Both the position numbers and the translations under genes were made by a program. Below, piece after piece: positions 18,170 to 25,797 of a stretch of 48,790 nt of DNA. The DNA is from Desulfobacteraceae bacterium (GTDB lineage Bacteria; Desulfobacterota; Desulfobacteria; Desulfobacterales; JAABSP01), in assembly GCA_011390345.1 (NCBI GenBank), contig JAABSP010000044.1:1-48790 (forward strand). Direction: 5' to 3'. Under the pieces are notes generated by a model. It made no database searches and was not told where the DNA came from. It saw only the letters and a list, made by a program, of their open reading frames with translations. The number at the start of each line of letters is the position of its first letter. The first letter of the stretch is position 1.

Positions 18170-19544
18170 CCTTGTCCAACAGCGGAAGGTTCATAGCAAA
18201 TATCACGCCATGACCGGGCTGGCTGCTGCAGGTGATCTCCCCTTTGAGGGTCTGTGTGACGAGGTTATAGACGATATGCATGCCGAGGCCGTCTCCGCCC
18301 TTTCCCCTGCGGGTGGTAAAAAAGGGCTCGAAGACATGCTGAACCTGTTCAGGGTTCATGCCTTTTCCGTTGTCGCTGTAGGTCAATTGCAACTGATCTT
18401 CGCGGTTTTCAGCTTCGATGCGGATCTCCCCCTTCTCCTCGGCTTCAAAGCCGTGGATGATGGAATTGACCAGCAGGTTGGAGAGGATCTGGGAGAAAGC
18501 CCCGGGAAAGCTGAAGATCTCCAGCTCGTCGGGGCAGTCCACCGTCACGATGTGGCTGGTCTTTTTAAGCTTGGGCCGGAAGCTGGCCAGAAGGTCGAGG
18601 ATATAGGTCTTCAGGTGAAAGAGCCTCGGCCTTTCGCTGGTCTGATCCACAGCCACCTGTTTGAAGCTCTGGATGAAATCGGAGGCCCGGCGGAGGTTTG
18701 CCAGGATCATCTCGGCCGATTCCGATGCCACCTTGAAATAGCTCTCCAGATCGGACCGCTTCAGGGCGCCGGCTTTCAGCAGTTCCAGAGCAGCGCGGGT
18801 TCTTTCATCCAGGTAGGAGGCCGCGGTCACCGATACCCCGATGGGGGTGTTCACCTCGTGTGCGACGCCGCCGACGAGTCTGCCGAGCATGGCCATCTTC
18901 TCCGAATCCATGAGCTGTTTCTGGGTCTGCTTCAAGACTTCCAGAGAACGCTTCAGCTCGGCCACCGAATTCTCCAGCTCCTCGTTGAGGTGAACGATCC
19001 GCTCTTCGGTATGCTTCCGTTCGGTGATGTCATGTACCGTCTCGATAGCGCCGATCCGCTCTCCCTTTCCGTCCTTCAGGGGTGCGGCCATGAAATAGAC
19101 CCATTTCCCTTCGGGCCCCAGGTGCGGCAGAAAGATCTCCCCCTCATAGGCATCCTCGATAAGGGGAGAGCGCCGGAAATTGTTCTCGTAATATCCCGCG
19201 ACATCCTGGGCCGGGGAGTTGTCCAGGATCATGTCGGCCATTATAGGCCGCTGGTTCCCGTAGAAGGCCCGCCACTGATCCGCGGTTCCGATCATCTCTT
19301 CTGCGGAAAGCCCTGTCAGATTCTCGCAGGCCAGGTTCCAGTGGGTGATCCGGTGCTCACGGTCGATCACGAATGTGGGCATGGGGGTCGATTCAAGGAT
19401 CTGGTAGAGGTAGGTTTCGCTCTCCTGCAGGGCCTCGACGGCCCCGCGGAATTGAGCCTCCGTCACCTCCAGCTCTCCGATACGCTGGTGAAGTCTTTCC
19501 AACTCCATGTGAACATCTTCATATTTTTGATTTCCATCCGTCAT
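18147..19544 (-). CDS. PAS-domain sensor histidine kinase
   Basis: 465 residues, no membrane segment. N-terminal coiled coil (5-45), PAS/PAC domain about 45-178 (FVIDREHRITHWN ... ETVHDITERK), coiled coil 178-215, then a dimerisation/phosphoacceptor helix with His229 (GRLVGGVAHEVNTPIGV) and a HATPase domain with N-box LLVNSIIHGF, DNGKGM and a Gly-rich lid GKGGDGLGMHIVYN. ATG 19544 has GGGAAG just upstream. It is translationally linked to the HD-GYP regulator. The PAS domain suggests sensing of a cytoplasmic redox, ligand or light cue; ligand unknown. Confidence 0.92.
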   Translation of the reverse strand: MTDGNQKYEDVHMELERLHQRIGELEVTEAQFRGAVEALQESETYLYQILESTPMPTFVIDREHRITHWNLACENLTGLSAEEMIGTADQWRAFYGNQRPIMADMILDNSPAQDVAGYYENNFRRSPLIEDAYEGEIFLPHLGPEGKWVYFMAAPLKDGKGERIGAIETVHDITERKHTEERIVHLNEELENSVAELKRSLEVLKQTQKQLMDSEKMAMLGRLVGGVAHEVNTPIGVSVTAASYLDERTRAALELLKAGALKRSDLESYFKVASESAEMILANLRRASDFIQSFKQVAVDQTSERPRLFHLKTYILDLLASFRPKLKKTSHIVTVDCPDELEIFSFPGAFSQILSNLLVNSIIHGFEAEEKGEIRIEAENREDQLQLTYSDNGKGMNPEQVQHVFEPFFTTRRGKGGDGLGMHIVYNLVTQTLKGEITCSSQPGHGVIFAMNLPLLDKDAQNGQA

Positions 19545-19635
19545 GATCTTCCCGTCTGCTGCCTTTTCTTGAAACTAAAAAAACAGAGAGGATATTAGAG
19601 GAATTTTTAGGAGAAGTCAATCATCGGGAATTGCG

Positions 19636-19660
19636 CCGGCGAATCCTTTACCGGCGAATC
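19636..19660 (-). promoter_or_regulatory. tandem direct repeat upstream of the kinase gene
   Basis: CCGGCGAATC occurs at 19636-19645 and again at 19651-19660, a 15-base period, about 90-115 bases upstream of the kinase ATG. Such spacing suits a regulator dimer bound on one face of the helix, but there is no direct evidence. Confidence 0.3.
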
Positions 19661-19701
19661 ATTCATGGAGGGATTGGACAATGGATGAGACTTCTTTTGA
19701 A

Positions 19702-19734
19702 GTGGGGATATCCGCAATGGACAGATATCCCCAC
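19702..19734. terminator. 11-bp perfect hairpin after the beta-propeller gene
   Basis: GTGGGGATATC (19702-19712) and GATATCCCCAC (19724-19734) are exact reverse complements with an 11-base loop, 24-56 bases past the minus-strand stop at 19758. No T-tract follows, so it may stabilise the mRNA end rather than terminate intrinsically. Confidence 0.5.
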
Positions 19735-19757
19735 GGAAAGAGAGGAGGTGTTGCTCT

Positions 19758-22700
19758 TTACGGCAGGTTTTTCTTCCAGATGCCGTAGAAGCCCAGCGGG
19801 ACATATGCGCTGTTCTGATCAAATGCAATCCGGTTGGGCCAGCTCTGGTGGGGCAGGAAATCGATCCTGGCTAGATTTGCCGGGTCCGATGCATCATAGC
19901 AGCCGGTTCCGCCGGAGCTGTTGATGAAGCCGATGCCCGATTTTGCCCCTATGATCGAATACCACCATCCCGCGTCAATGGGATGGTCATACCGTTTCAG
20001 ATCCAGGGGATCGGAAAGGTCGATCAGGGTGATCCGAGGCCGGTCTGAGCCGTCTTCATAGGTGGTGTATCCGCCGCCCGAGATCCAGGCCCGCCTCTCT
20101 TGTATCAGGAACTCGCCGGAATAATGGTCTTTTAAGGTCACGGAATCGAGCAGATAGGCCGCATCCTCTTCCAGCTTGAGGGCATGGAATATGGTTTCGG
20201 AAGAACCGTCGTTTTCATAACGATTTTCCATGGTATAGATGTAGGGGCCAAACCCTTCCATACCCACGCAGATCCCCGGGATGTTGACTGGAACCATGAG
20301 GAGCGGATTTGCCGGATCGAAAAAGTCGGCCCTGCCCAGAAAATAGGGGGTGAGCAGCGCGCCATCTTCCCCCGGTTCCGGTTCCCCTGTATAAGTGAAA
20401 TAGACCCGGCCGTCTCTGGCAAAAACCGATACGGCCTGCCGGGCCCGGATCTGAAGCCCCTCCATCTTCTGGGGTCTGTCCGGATCAGAGAAATCGACCG
20501 GTGTCAGCACCAGATCAGGCTCCTTCTCATCTTCCGGAAATCCGTAGAACTGGCCGCTCTCGGTGAAGACCAGAAGATCGTCTTTGACCTGCAGGATCTT
20601 CATCTCGGGATAATAGGGATAGAGGGGCATGTTATCCGCAATGGGCGCGGGCCCGTATCCGGTGCTCCCCTCCATCTCGATCTCTCCCCGTTTCCGGGGA
20701 TTTGCCGGGTCTGTAAAATCATATGCCTGCACCCTCACCCCCGGCATCTTTTCGGGCATCATGCTGCCGTCTTCGGTTCTGTAGAGATAACCGTAGCCGG
20801 ATTCGGATGCGACATAGACGGTATTTCCGTTTTCGAACAGGCCGGTCAGGATCGGATCTTCCAGTAGAATCTCTCCTAAAGCCGGCCCTTCGGGATCGGA
20901 GAGAGAGACGGTCTGGACGCGGAAGGTGTCGCGCTCAAGGATGGCCCGGACCCCATAGCCATTGGCAAGAGGGAGGAAATCTTCGTAATTCTGTGCAAGG
21001 GTCTTGCGGGCCGTCACCTTCAGATTGTCCCGGTCCGAGGCATCGATCACCTGCAGCTCGTCTGCGGAGACCGAGAAGAGGCGGTTTTGAAAGCTGCGGC
21101 TTCTCACGATGCTCCCCTTCTGTGTCACGCTGCCCCGGGTCGTGAGATCGGCCCGAGAGTAGTCGATCAACTGGAGCCGGTTCTCCTCTGCATACCCTGC
21201 ATCGCTGATCTCTGATGTGGTGTAGGGCAGCAAAATCAGCCCCATCTCCGGAAGAAGGGTGAATGCCTTGACATCCCCGTGCGCGGCTGAATAACTCCAT
21301 CCGTCGGCCTCGCCAAAGGAGACCCGGCGGACCAGCCCCGGCGCCTCCGGGTCCGAGACATCGAAGAGGGAGACCGCAACCCTCCATCCTTCAGTATCAT
21401 CGACCCCCAGCGCGACCAGACGATCCCCCATCGGCTCGATATGGGTGGACCATCCCGGAACGATAAGCTCCCCTTTTATCGCGGGATTTGCCGGGTCCGA
21501 AAGATCCACCACCCAGAGCGGGTCTTTTTGCTCATAGGTGACAAGATAGGCCCGGGTTTCATCAAAGCGGGTGGCAAAGAGCTGCTCTCCCTGGCCCAGC
21601 ACGATATGGCCCACGGGTGTCATCGCATCCGGATTTTGGGTATCGATCACATAGAGATGGCTGATGCCGTTCTCCTTCCATTCATGGGTACAGACTCTCA
21701 AATAGCCGTCGTAGAAGTTCATCTTGAACTCATCTGCCACACTTCCGGCCACCTGCAGGCTTCCCCGGGGAAGGATCGCGCCGGCCGAATCCGAGATGTC
21801 CAGATAGGTGATCCGGGTCTTCTCTCCGTCGCCGGCCCATTCGGTTCCAGCCACAAAGATGGCCGCATCGGTGACGTGGATGAAATTTCCGGTTCCCTCG
21901 AAGGTCTTCTGATCCACCTCTCTGACATCAGCAGGATCTGCGATGTTGAACGCGGCCACATAGACACGATTTTCCCACGCGACATCCGGATTGCCAGATC
22001 CGACCGAATCATCAGGACTATCGATTTCAGGCATGGGGCCGTAGAAATTGTAATCCGAGTAGATCGCATATAGGATATCCCCAACGATCCGTGTGTCGAT
22101 CACAGCGCCCGGAAGATCGAAGCTGCCGGCCAGGGCCGGGTGCGCGGTATCTGCCACATCGACCAGATAGATCCGGCTGAGGCTCTCTCCGGGCCGCGGC
22201 ATAATGGCCATCTCATCCCCTGCAACTGTTTCCGGAACCCCGATGTCATAGAGGGGGGCCTCATAGAGCTTTGCGATGATATATGCCCGACCCTCCTGAA
22301 TATACATCTCGTCCGGATCACCCACAATGGGAAGACGGCCGGAAATCCGGGGCATGTCCGGATTCGCGATGTCGCAGATGATCAGCCCCCGATACGGGTT
22401 CAGCAGATAGAGATCGGTTCCGTGGATCTCGATGATGTCGGCCTCTGCGATCTCCCGCTTTGCCTCTTCATCGCTCTCCGGATCAGGAGGGCCCGGCGCT
22501 GCCACATCGTCCGGCGCGTCCCCGTATCCGCCATCGCTCTCTTCGAGGCCATCATTCAGTTCAGAGCGGAACCTGTTCGGCTTTCCGGAAACATCGATGG
22601 CATGGACCACAGTCTCCAGGGTCAGGTTCATATGGTTTCTGGCGCTTTCAGCGCGGGGAAGATCCCGGACCTTTGGAAAAACCCCAGCCGAATGAAGGGC

Positions 22701-23222
22701 CGCAAACATCCCCTGAACCGTTTCGGAGCTGTCCGGATCTTCGGTTTTGTCTAGGTCGATCCCCCACTGGCTGACGATGTTACTGGTCTCGGCATTGATC
22801 TCAATCCCATTTCGCAGATCCGCATCCTCATCCAGCGCCTGCAAAAACCGGCAGATCCGGTTCACCTTGGGATGATCCGCATCCGAGGCCCCATCCACCA
22901 GATCGATAGGGGTGAGAATCGCCTTTCCGGATGCGGTTCCGATGACCACCTCTCCGATGGCAAAAGTGACCGCTTCACCCGGAAGGTATTCGAAGCTGCC
23001 GGCCCCATCTGTAATTCCGGACCGGGTGGGGGTGTGATAGGTGAGGCCAGCCACCGCACTGTCGAGAAAGACACCGGTCTTTGCCTCGACTGGGGTTCCG
23101 GGGTCGTCAATGGAAGGATCTCCGCCGTCTCCGCCTCCGCCGCAGCCAAAGATGAACAGCATTCCCAGCAGCAGAAGAAGGAATGAACCTGCCTTTGCCC
23201 TTTTGATGATCTTTCTTCTCAT
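19758..23222 (-). CDS. beta-propeller (LVIVD/PF09826-like) lipoprotein
   Basis: 1154 residues. ATG 23222 is the start: GGAGG lies seven bases upstream and a lipoprotein signal follows (FLLLLLGMLFIFGCGGGG); the upstream in-frame ATG 23252 has no ribosome binding site. Residues about 45-210 form a domain common at the N-terminus of large surface lipoproteins (TGVFLDSAVAGLTY, GSFEYLPGEAVTFAIG, TPIDLV). Residues about 250-1150 contain many blades with the pattern I/V-D-(I/L/V)-(S/A)-D-P-(A/D)-x-P (e.g. VDLSDPANPAIKGEL, YDFTDPANPRKRGEI, IDLSDPLDLKRYD), typical of LVIVD repeats and the secreted beta-propeller domain family. Probably outer-membrane or surface anchored; enzymatic activity unknown. 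It has its own promoter at 23381-23409. Confidence 0.82.
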   Translation of the reverse strand: MRRKIIKRAKAGSFLLLLLGMLFIFGCGGGGDGGDPSIDDPGTPVEAKTGVFLDSAVAGLTYHTPTRSGITDGAGSFEYLPGEAVTFAIGEVVIGTASGKAILTPIDLVDGASDADHPKVNRICRFLQALDEDADLRNGIEINAETSNIVSQWGIDLDKTEDPDSSETVQGMFAALHSAGVFPKVRDLPRAESARNHMNLTLETVVHAIDVSGKPNRFRSELNDGLEESDGGYGDAPDDVAAPGPPDPESDEEAKREIAEADIIEIHGTDLYLLNPYRGLIICDIANPDMPRISGRLPIVGDPDEMYIQEGRAYIIAKLYEAPLYDIGVPETVAGDEMAIMPRPGESLSRIYLVDVADTAHPALAGSFDLPGAVIDTRIVGDILYAIYSDYNFYGPMPEIDSPDDSVGSGNPDVAWENRVYVAAFNIADPADVREVDQKTFEGTGNFIHVTDAAIFVAGTEWAGDGEKTRITYLDISDSAGAILPRGSLQVAGSVADEFKMNFYDGYLRVCTHEWKENGISHLYVIDTQNPDAMTPVGHIVLGQGEQLFATRFDETRAYLVTYEQKDPLWVVDLSDPANPAIKGELIVPGWSTHIEPMGDRLVALGVDDTEGWRVAVSLFDVSDPEAPGLVRRVSFGEADGWSYSAAHGDVKAFTLLPEMGLILLPYTTSEISDAGYAEENRLQLIDYSRADLTTRGSVTQKGSIVRSRSFQNRLFSVSADELQVIDASDRDNLKVTARKTLAQNYEDFLPLANGYGVRAILERDTFRVQTVSLSDPEGPALGEILLEDPILTGLFENGNTVYVASESGYGYLYRTEDGSMMPEKMPGVRVQAYDFTDPANPRKRGEIEMEGSTGYGPAPIADNMPLYPYYPEMKILQVKDDLLVFTESGQFYGFPEDEKEPDLVLTPVDFSDPDRPQKMEGLQIRARQAVSVFARDGRVYFTYTGEPEPGEDGALLTPYFLGRADFFDPANPLLMVPVNIPGICVGMEGFGPYIYTMENRYENDGSSETIFHALKLEEDAAYLLDSVTLKDHYSGEFLIQERRAWISGGGYTTYEDGSDRPRITLIDLSDPLDLKRYDHPIDAGWWYSIIGAKSGIGFINSSGGTGCYDASDPANLARIDFLPHQSWPNRIAFDQNSAYVPLGFYGIWKKNLP

Positions 23223-23380
23223 TTTCCATCCTCCATCTGTAAAAAGAATCATCCAAGCCGATGAACCGCGGCTTTCTATCGCAAGCGGGAGCGCAATTCC
23301 CCGCAGAACATCCGGTCAAAGGGCCGATAGCCCGATCTCCATCTTCTGGCAGTATTAGTTCCGCTTTATATGCAAAAAAA

Positions 23381-23409
23381 ATTGTATTGACATATGCATC
23401 CCATGTCAA
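23381..23409 (-). promoter_or_regulatory. near-consensus sigma-70 promoter with overlapping dyad
   Basis: On the minus strand TTGACA (23404-23409), exactly 17 bases, then TACAAT (23381-23386). The -35 and spacer also contain an inverted repeat, TTGACAT/ATGTCAA with a 9-base centre (23387-23393 and 23403-23409), a possible operator. It points at the beta-propeller lipoprotein. Confidence 0.75.
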
Positions 23410-23459
23410 GATGAAGCTTGCTGCCCCGGCCCACGGTTCTGCGGTACTGCATGAATTCG

Positions 23460-23519
23460 GCTTCTTTGAAATTCGAAGCGAAAGCCGGGTGATCCGATGG
23501 GATGATTCGGAAGCAAAGG
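23460..23519 (+). repeat. dispersed intergenic repeat, copy A
   Basis: Aligns to 25881-25927 with 42 of 47 identical positions once a 13-base insertion in this copy (within GATCCGATGGGATGATTCGG) is removed. Starts GCTTCTTTGA and ends GAAGCAAAGG; the first 20 bases can form a GCTTC/GAAGC stem. Confidence 0.6.
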
Positions 23520-23561
23520 CCGGAACCACTGATGATTGTGCCTCCGGCCTCATCAAAAGAC

Positions 23562-24095
23562 TCATTCGGGCCCGCAATAGCCCCCGCCGCTCCCCTGCCC
23601 AAAGACAGCGCCGCCGGAATGCACCCAGACCTGCCCCGGTGGGCAATCCCTTATCTGATCGCCATATACCGGCTGCGGCTTATGGGCCGGACATGCGCCC
23701 GGGTTGGTCACATACCACTGCCCGGTCTGTCTGTTTTTGCAATAGCAGGTTAAGGTGGTTCCCTTCCGATACCATTTGCACTCATCGGGCGTGACCTGTC
23801 GGACCACCCCGGAGACGCAGCAGTTGTTCCTCACCTTTTTGCTGAGGCTTCCCTTGAGCCAGCAGACGCCCCTTGGGCCCTGAATGTTGGGCCGCACCCA
23901 TGTGAAGGCAACGCAGTTTGGAGTACCCTGGCAGATGTTGAAGCAGTCCTGTGCGCTACTGACCCCATCCCTCCGGCCCACTAAAGCGCCACCCGGATAA
24001 TCGTAGTTGTTTTCGAATGCAAGGGCGCTCTCCTGTGTGAACAGGATCAGCGCGACTGCCAGACACGATACCAGAATAAAAATGCGACCTTTCAT
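23562..24095 (-). CDS. secreted PAN/Apple-domain protein
   Basis: 177 residues from ATG 24095, fixed by AAGGAGG six bases upstream (a further 11 residues to 24128 lack a site). The signal peptide MKGRIFILVSCLAVALILF is cleaved near ALA-FE. Residues about 30-95 are a PAN/Apple domain: YPGGALVGRRDGVSSAQDC, CxxxCQGTPNCVAFTWV, CWLKGSL, and a closing CC. The remaining 80 residues are Cys-rich (CKWYRKGTTLTCYCKN, CPAHKPQP, DCPPGQVWVHSGG) and end in Gly-rich GQGSGGGYCGPE. PAN domains bind protein or carbohydrate. Probably an exported, disulfide-stabilised binding protein; partner unknown. Confidence 0.8.
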   Translation of the reverse strand: MKGRIFILVSCLAVALILFTQESALAFENNYDYPGGALVGRRDGVSSAQDCFNICQGTPNCVAFTWVRPNIQGPRGVCWLKGSLSKKVRNNCCVSGVVRQVTPDECKWYRKGTTLTCYCKNRQTGQWYVTNPGACPAHKPQPVYGDQIRDCPPGQVWVHSGGAVFGQGSGGGYCGPE

Positions 24096-24177
24096 GATCA
24101 ACCTCCTTGTTTGGGTTTGAGTTTTCAAAGGTCAGTCCGGATCTGGGTACGGTTTCGGATTCAGAGAATTTTTTTGA

Positions 24178-24206
24178 ATGATTCCAGATTTGGGGAGAGA
24201 TGTCAA
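24178..24206 (-). promoter_or_regulatory. putative promoter of the PAN-domain gene
   Basis: Minus strand TTGACA (24201-24206), 17 bases, then AATCAT (24178-24183, 4 of 6 to consensus). Gives a leader of roughly 75 bases to ATG 24095. Confidence 0.5.
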
Positions 24207-24306
24207 TACAAGCGAGTAGTATTGGGATGTTTTAGCGGATGATGTTGGCGGTGGATCGGGGATGTGTATGGTGCGATGAAAAAAGGGGCTGAAATTCAAA
24301 AAAAAT

Positions 24307-24326
24307 CGCGAGGCGGCTCCGCCGCG
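24307..24326 (-). other. GC-rich hairpin downstream of the variable-region-like sequence
   Basis: Minus-strand CGCGGCGGAGCCGCCTCGCG folds as a short GC stem (GGCG/CGCC plus outer CG/CG pairs across one mismatch) with loop GAGC. It lies 17-37 bases past the stop of the TIR-FGE remnant. DGR target genes characteristically carry such a GC-rich hairpin just 3' of the variable region. Confidence 0.5.
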
Positions 24327-24343
24327 GCAAAGGGTAAAAGGGC

Positions 24344-24748
24344 TCAGGGCGATGACCTCAGAAGGCGAAAGCCCAAGAAGAAGCTCCGGACCCCCGGGGA
24401 GTCCCCGGGGCGGCCCGCCGAACGGCAGCCGGCCGCGAGGTCGTCCCAGGAGCCGCCGCGGAACACCCGGCCCTCGCACGTATCAGGCCCCTGTGGATCA
24501 TCAACAGGGCTTTCCTTGATCAGGGCGAATTTCATCCCGTGGGGGCCTTCGATCATAGGAGAAGACTGCCTTACCGCATTCAACGTCCGCAGAATATCCC
24601 CAAACCCTTCATCATACGAGGGGAAGAGATTCGCCCAGTTGATGTCCTGCAGGATCTCATTTTCAGGGCGGCACTCATCGATCCGCACCGGCAAGAAGAA
24701 TATCTCTTCATCAGGAAACTCCCCAAGGATATCCAGCGCCTTCTTCAT
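24344..24748 (-). pseudogene. TIR-FGE (formylglycine-enzyme-like) gene remnant with internal and 5' deletions
   Basis: 134 codons. Residues 1-62 (MKKALDILGEFPDEEIFFLP, RIDECRP, WANLFPSYDEGFGDILRTLN) match the C-terminal end of a TIR domain. GMKFALI at about 71-77 matches the first strand of an FGE-sulfatase/SUMF1 domain, but the chain then jumps straight to PQGPDTCEGRVFRGGSWDD and GFRLLRSSP, the last part of the same domain. Roughly 190 residues of the FGE domain are missing, and an in-frame TGA lies 12 bases before the ATG, so most of the TIR domain is missing too. Intact relatives are TIR-effector proteins with a C-type-lectin-fold FGE domain, often DGR targets. Not expected to be functional. 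Confidence 0.75.
24377..24445 (-). other. DGR variable-region-like codon tract
   Basis: 23 codons after GGSW. Thirteen are of the form NNC at sites where this family has Asn (AAC): GAC GAC CTC, GCC GGC, GGC, CCC, GAC TCC, GTC, and AGC TTC TTC. The interleaved framework residues (A, CRSA, R, G, P, R, LGFR) are conserved. Changes confined to both A positions of AAC are the fingerprint of adenine-directed DGR mutagenesis. No template repeat or reverse transcriptase is in the window. Confidence 0.55.
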
Positions 24749-24939
24749 CTCCCCGAGTGCTCATGTCGCTGCGGTTTCTCCCCGGAATCGGGTCTGCATC
24801 TTCCGTTGTCGCACAGAATGGAAAGCGGCTCTTCCACGTCGTATGCCCGAACCCTTTCGCGGATCTCCTCCCGATTCCGCCAGATGCGCTGCAGATATTC
24901 CGCATTGGCATCGGACCAGAACCCTTTGTAGCCCTGCAT
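24745..24939 (-). pseudogene. unrecognised ORF fragment
   Basis: 64 codons beginning MQGYKGFWSDANAEYLQRIW and continuing NREEIRERVRAYDVEEPLSI before an uninformative tail. Composition is protein-like (charged helix), but the segment is short, starts right after the antitoxin stop and runs into the TIR-FGE remnant. Not recognised; probably a gene fragment left by the deletion events next to it. Confidence 0.3.
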
Positions 24940-24947
24940 CTCATCAT

Positions 24948-25253
24948 TTAAGGCTGAACATATTTTTCCACTGTAACCCAAAGCCTGAGCCCAACACTAT
25001 GTAAAACAGCGTTTAAGCTTTTCAGATTGGGATTTCCTTTTGTTGAAAGAATTCTGTACAGGTTTTCTCTGTTCAGCCGGGTTTCACGGGCGATTTCAGA
25101 AATCCCTTTTGCATCAGCCACATCTTTCAATGCCATCAAAAAGACCTCCTGCGTGCCGTCTTCGAGAGCAGCGTTGAGATATTCGGCGGCTTCAAGCGGA
25201 TCGAGAAGATCTTCTTTCAGGTTTTGTTCATATTTTTCTGTAATCTCTTTCAT
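24948..25253 (-). CDS. HigA-like addiction-module antidote protein
   Basis: 101 residues from ATG 25253, which overlaps the toxin stop (ATGA) and has AGAGGA about seven bases upstream; a longer frame to 25334 lies wholly inside the toxin gene. The N-terminus (TEKYEQNLKEDLLDPLEAAEYLNAALEDG) and a helix-turn-helix (ALKDVADAKGISEIARET, LNRENLYRILS) followed by NPNLKSLNAVLHSVGLRL match the putative addiction-module antidote family. It should neutralise the toxin and repress the shared promoter. Confidence 0.9.
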   Translation of the reverse strand: MKEITEKYEQNLKEDLLDPLEAAEYLNAALEDGTQEVFLMALKDVADAKGISEIARETRLNRENLYRILSTKGNPNLKSLNAVLHSVGLRLWVTVEKYVQP

Positions 25254-25585
25254 CCTGATTTCCTCTGATATTCGGCCCAGTATTGTTGAGCCATCCTGAT
25301 ATCCTTTGATTGCGTTTTTTTCGACCCTCCGCACAGTAAGATGACGACCTGAACACCCTCTTTTCCGAAATAGATCCGATAACCAGGGCCATAATCCACT
25401 CTCAATTCGCTGACGCCGCTTCCAACAGATTTACAATCTCCGAAATTGCCCAGTCTTATGCGATTCAATCGAACCCGAATGCGTGCTCTTGCTGCCCTGT
25501 CTTTCAATGAGCGAAGCCATTCATGAAAAACATTCTTTCCATCTTCATTGACGTATTCGAGAATTTCTATTCTTACTGCATCCAT
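25250..25585 (-). CDS. RelE/HigB-type toxin
   Basis: 111 residues. RelE-superfamily killer-protein pattern: EILEYVNEDGKNVFHEWLRSLKD, RARIRVRLNRIRLGNFGD, SELRVDYGPGYRIYFGKEG and VILLCGGSKKTQ, DIRMAQQYW. Basic and aromatic residues of the mRNA-interferase site are present. Toxin precedes antitoxin, the HigBA order, with a 4-base ATGA overlap. The predicted -10 box ends six bases before ATG 25585 and there is no ribosome binding site, so the mRNA may be leaderless. Confidence 0.9.
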   Translation of the reverse strand: MDAVRIEILEYVNEDGKNVFHEWLRSLKDRAARARIRVRLNRIRLGNFGDCKSVGSGVSELRVDYGPGYRIYFGKEGVQVVILLCGGSKKTQSKDIRMAQQYWAEYQRKSG

Positions 25586-25591
25586 ACAGTT

Positions 25592-25619
25592 ATTGTAGCT
25601 TAAAAGCTACGATTGTCAA
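25592..25619 (-). promoter_or_regulatory. toxin-antitoxin promoter with palindromic operator
   Basis: Minus strand TTGACA (25614-25619), 16 bases, TACAAT (25592-25597). A palindrome, GTAGCTT-WW-AAGCTAC (25595-25610), sits between and over the -10, the expected place for HigA autorepression. Confidence 0.75.
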
Positions 25620-25620
25620 A

Positions 25621-25797
25621 TCATATTTCCATAATCATCGTCATCGTTTCGATACCGTTCAAGTCGATCTTCAAATCGATCGTTCCTTTGAATCTCTTCA
25701 GCTCCGATATCTTCTTCTTTCGGATCAGCCTTTCCCATGCCCTGATGATGTCACCGGCGCAGGAGATCAAGATTCGGATCGGAGAATTGTCGGTCAT
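25621..25797 (-). CDS. small hypothetical protein
   Basis: 58 residues from ATG 25797, preceded by AAAGGGGGAG with five-base spacing. Sequence MTDNSPIRILISCAGDIIRA then a basic stretch (ERLIRKKKISELKRFKG) and a hydrophobic/Met-rich end. It ends just before the toxin promoter on the same strand. Codon use and ribosome binding site make it plausible, but no family is recognised. Confidence 0.4.
   Translation of the reverse strand: MTDNSPIRILISCAGDIIRAWERLIRKKKISELKRFKGTIDLKIDLNGIETMTMIMEI

Larger units (their letters stand above)
23223..23561 (-). other. intergenic region and leader of the beta-propeller gene
   Basis: 339 bases. From the predicted transcription start near 23374 to the ATG the leader is about 150 bases and GC-rich, with small possible stems on the minus strand (GCGGG...CCCGC near 23275-23300; AAGCCG...CGGCTT near 23254-23273). 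No known riboswitch motif recognised. Also holds one copy of a dispersed repeat (23460-23519). Confidence 0.5.

Noticed and set aside
17985..19598. 537-codon plus-strand ORF
   Set aside because: Antisense to the PAS kinase; no recognisable fold, same codon-bias effect.
23223..23252. Longer N-terminus of the beta-propeller protein (ATG 23252)
   Set aside because: No ribosome binding site; ATG 23222 has GGAGG with good spacing and begins directly at the lipoprotein signal.
23223..23374. Riboswitch (c-di-GMP type) in the beta-propeller leader
   Set aside because: Some stems are possible, but none of the conserved GEMM core words could be found.
24264..25004. 246-codon plus-strand ORF
   Set aside because: Low-complexity basic N-terminus and antisense to the TIR-FGE remnant, whose minus-strand reading has true family similarity.
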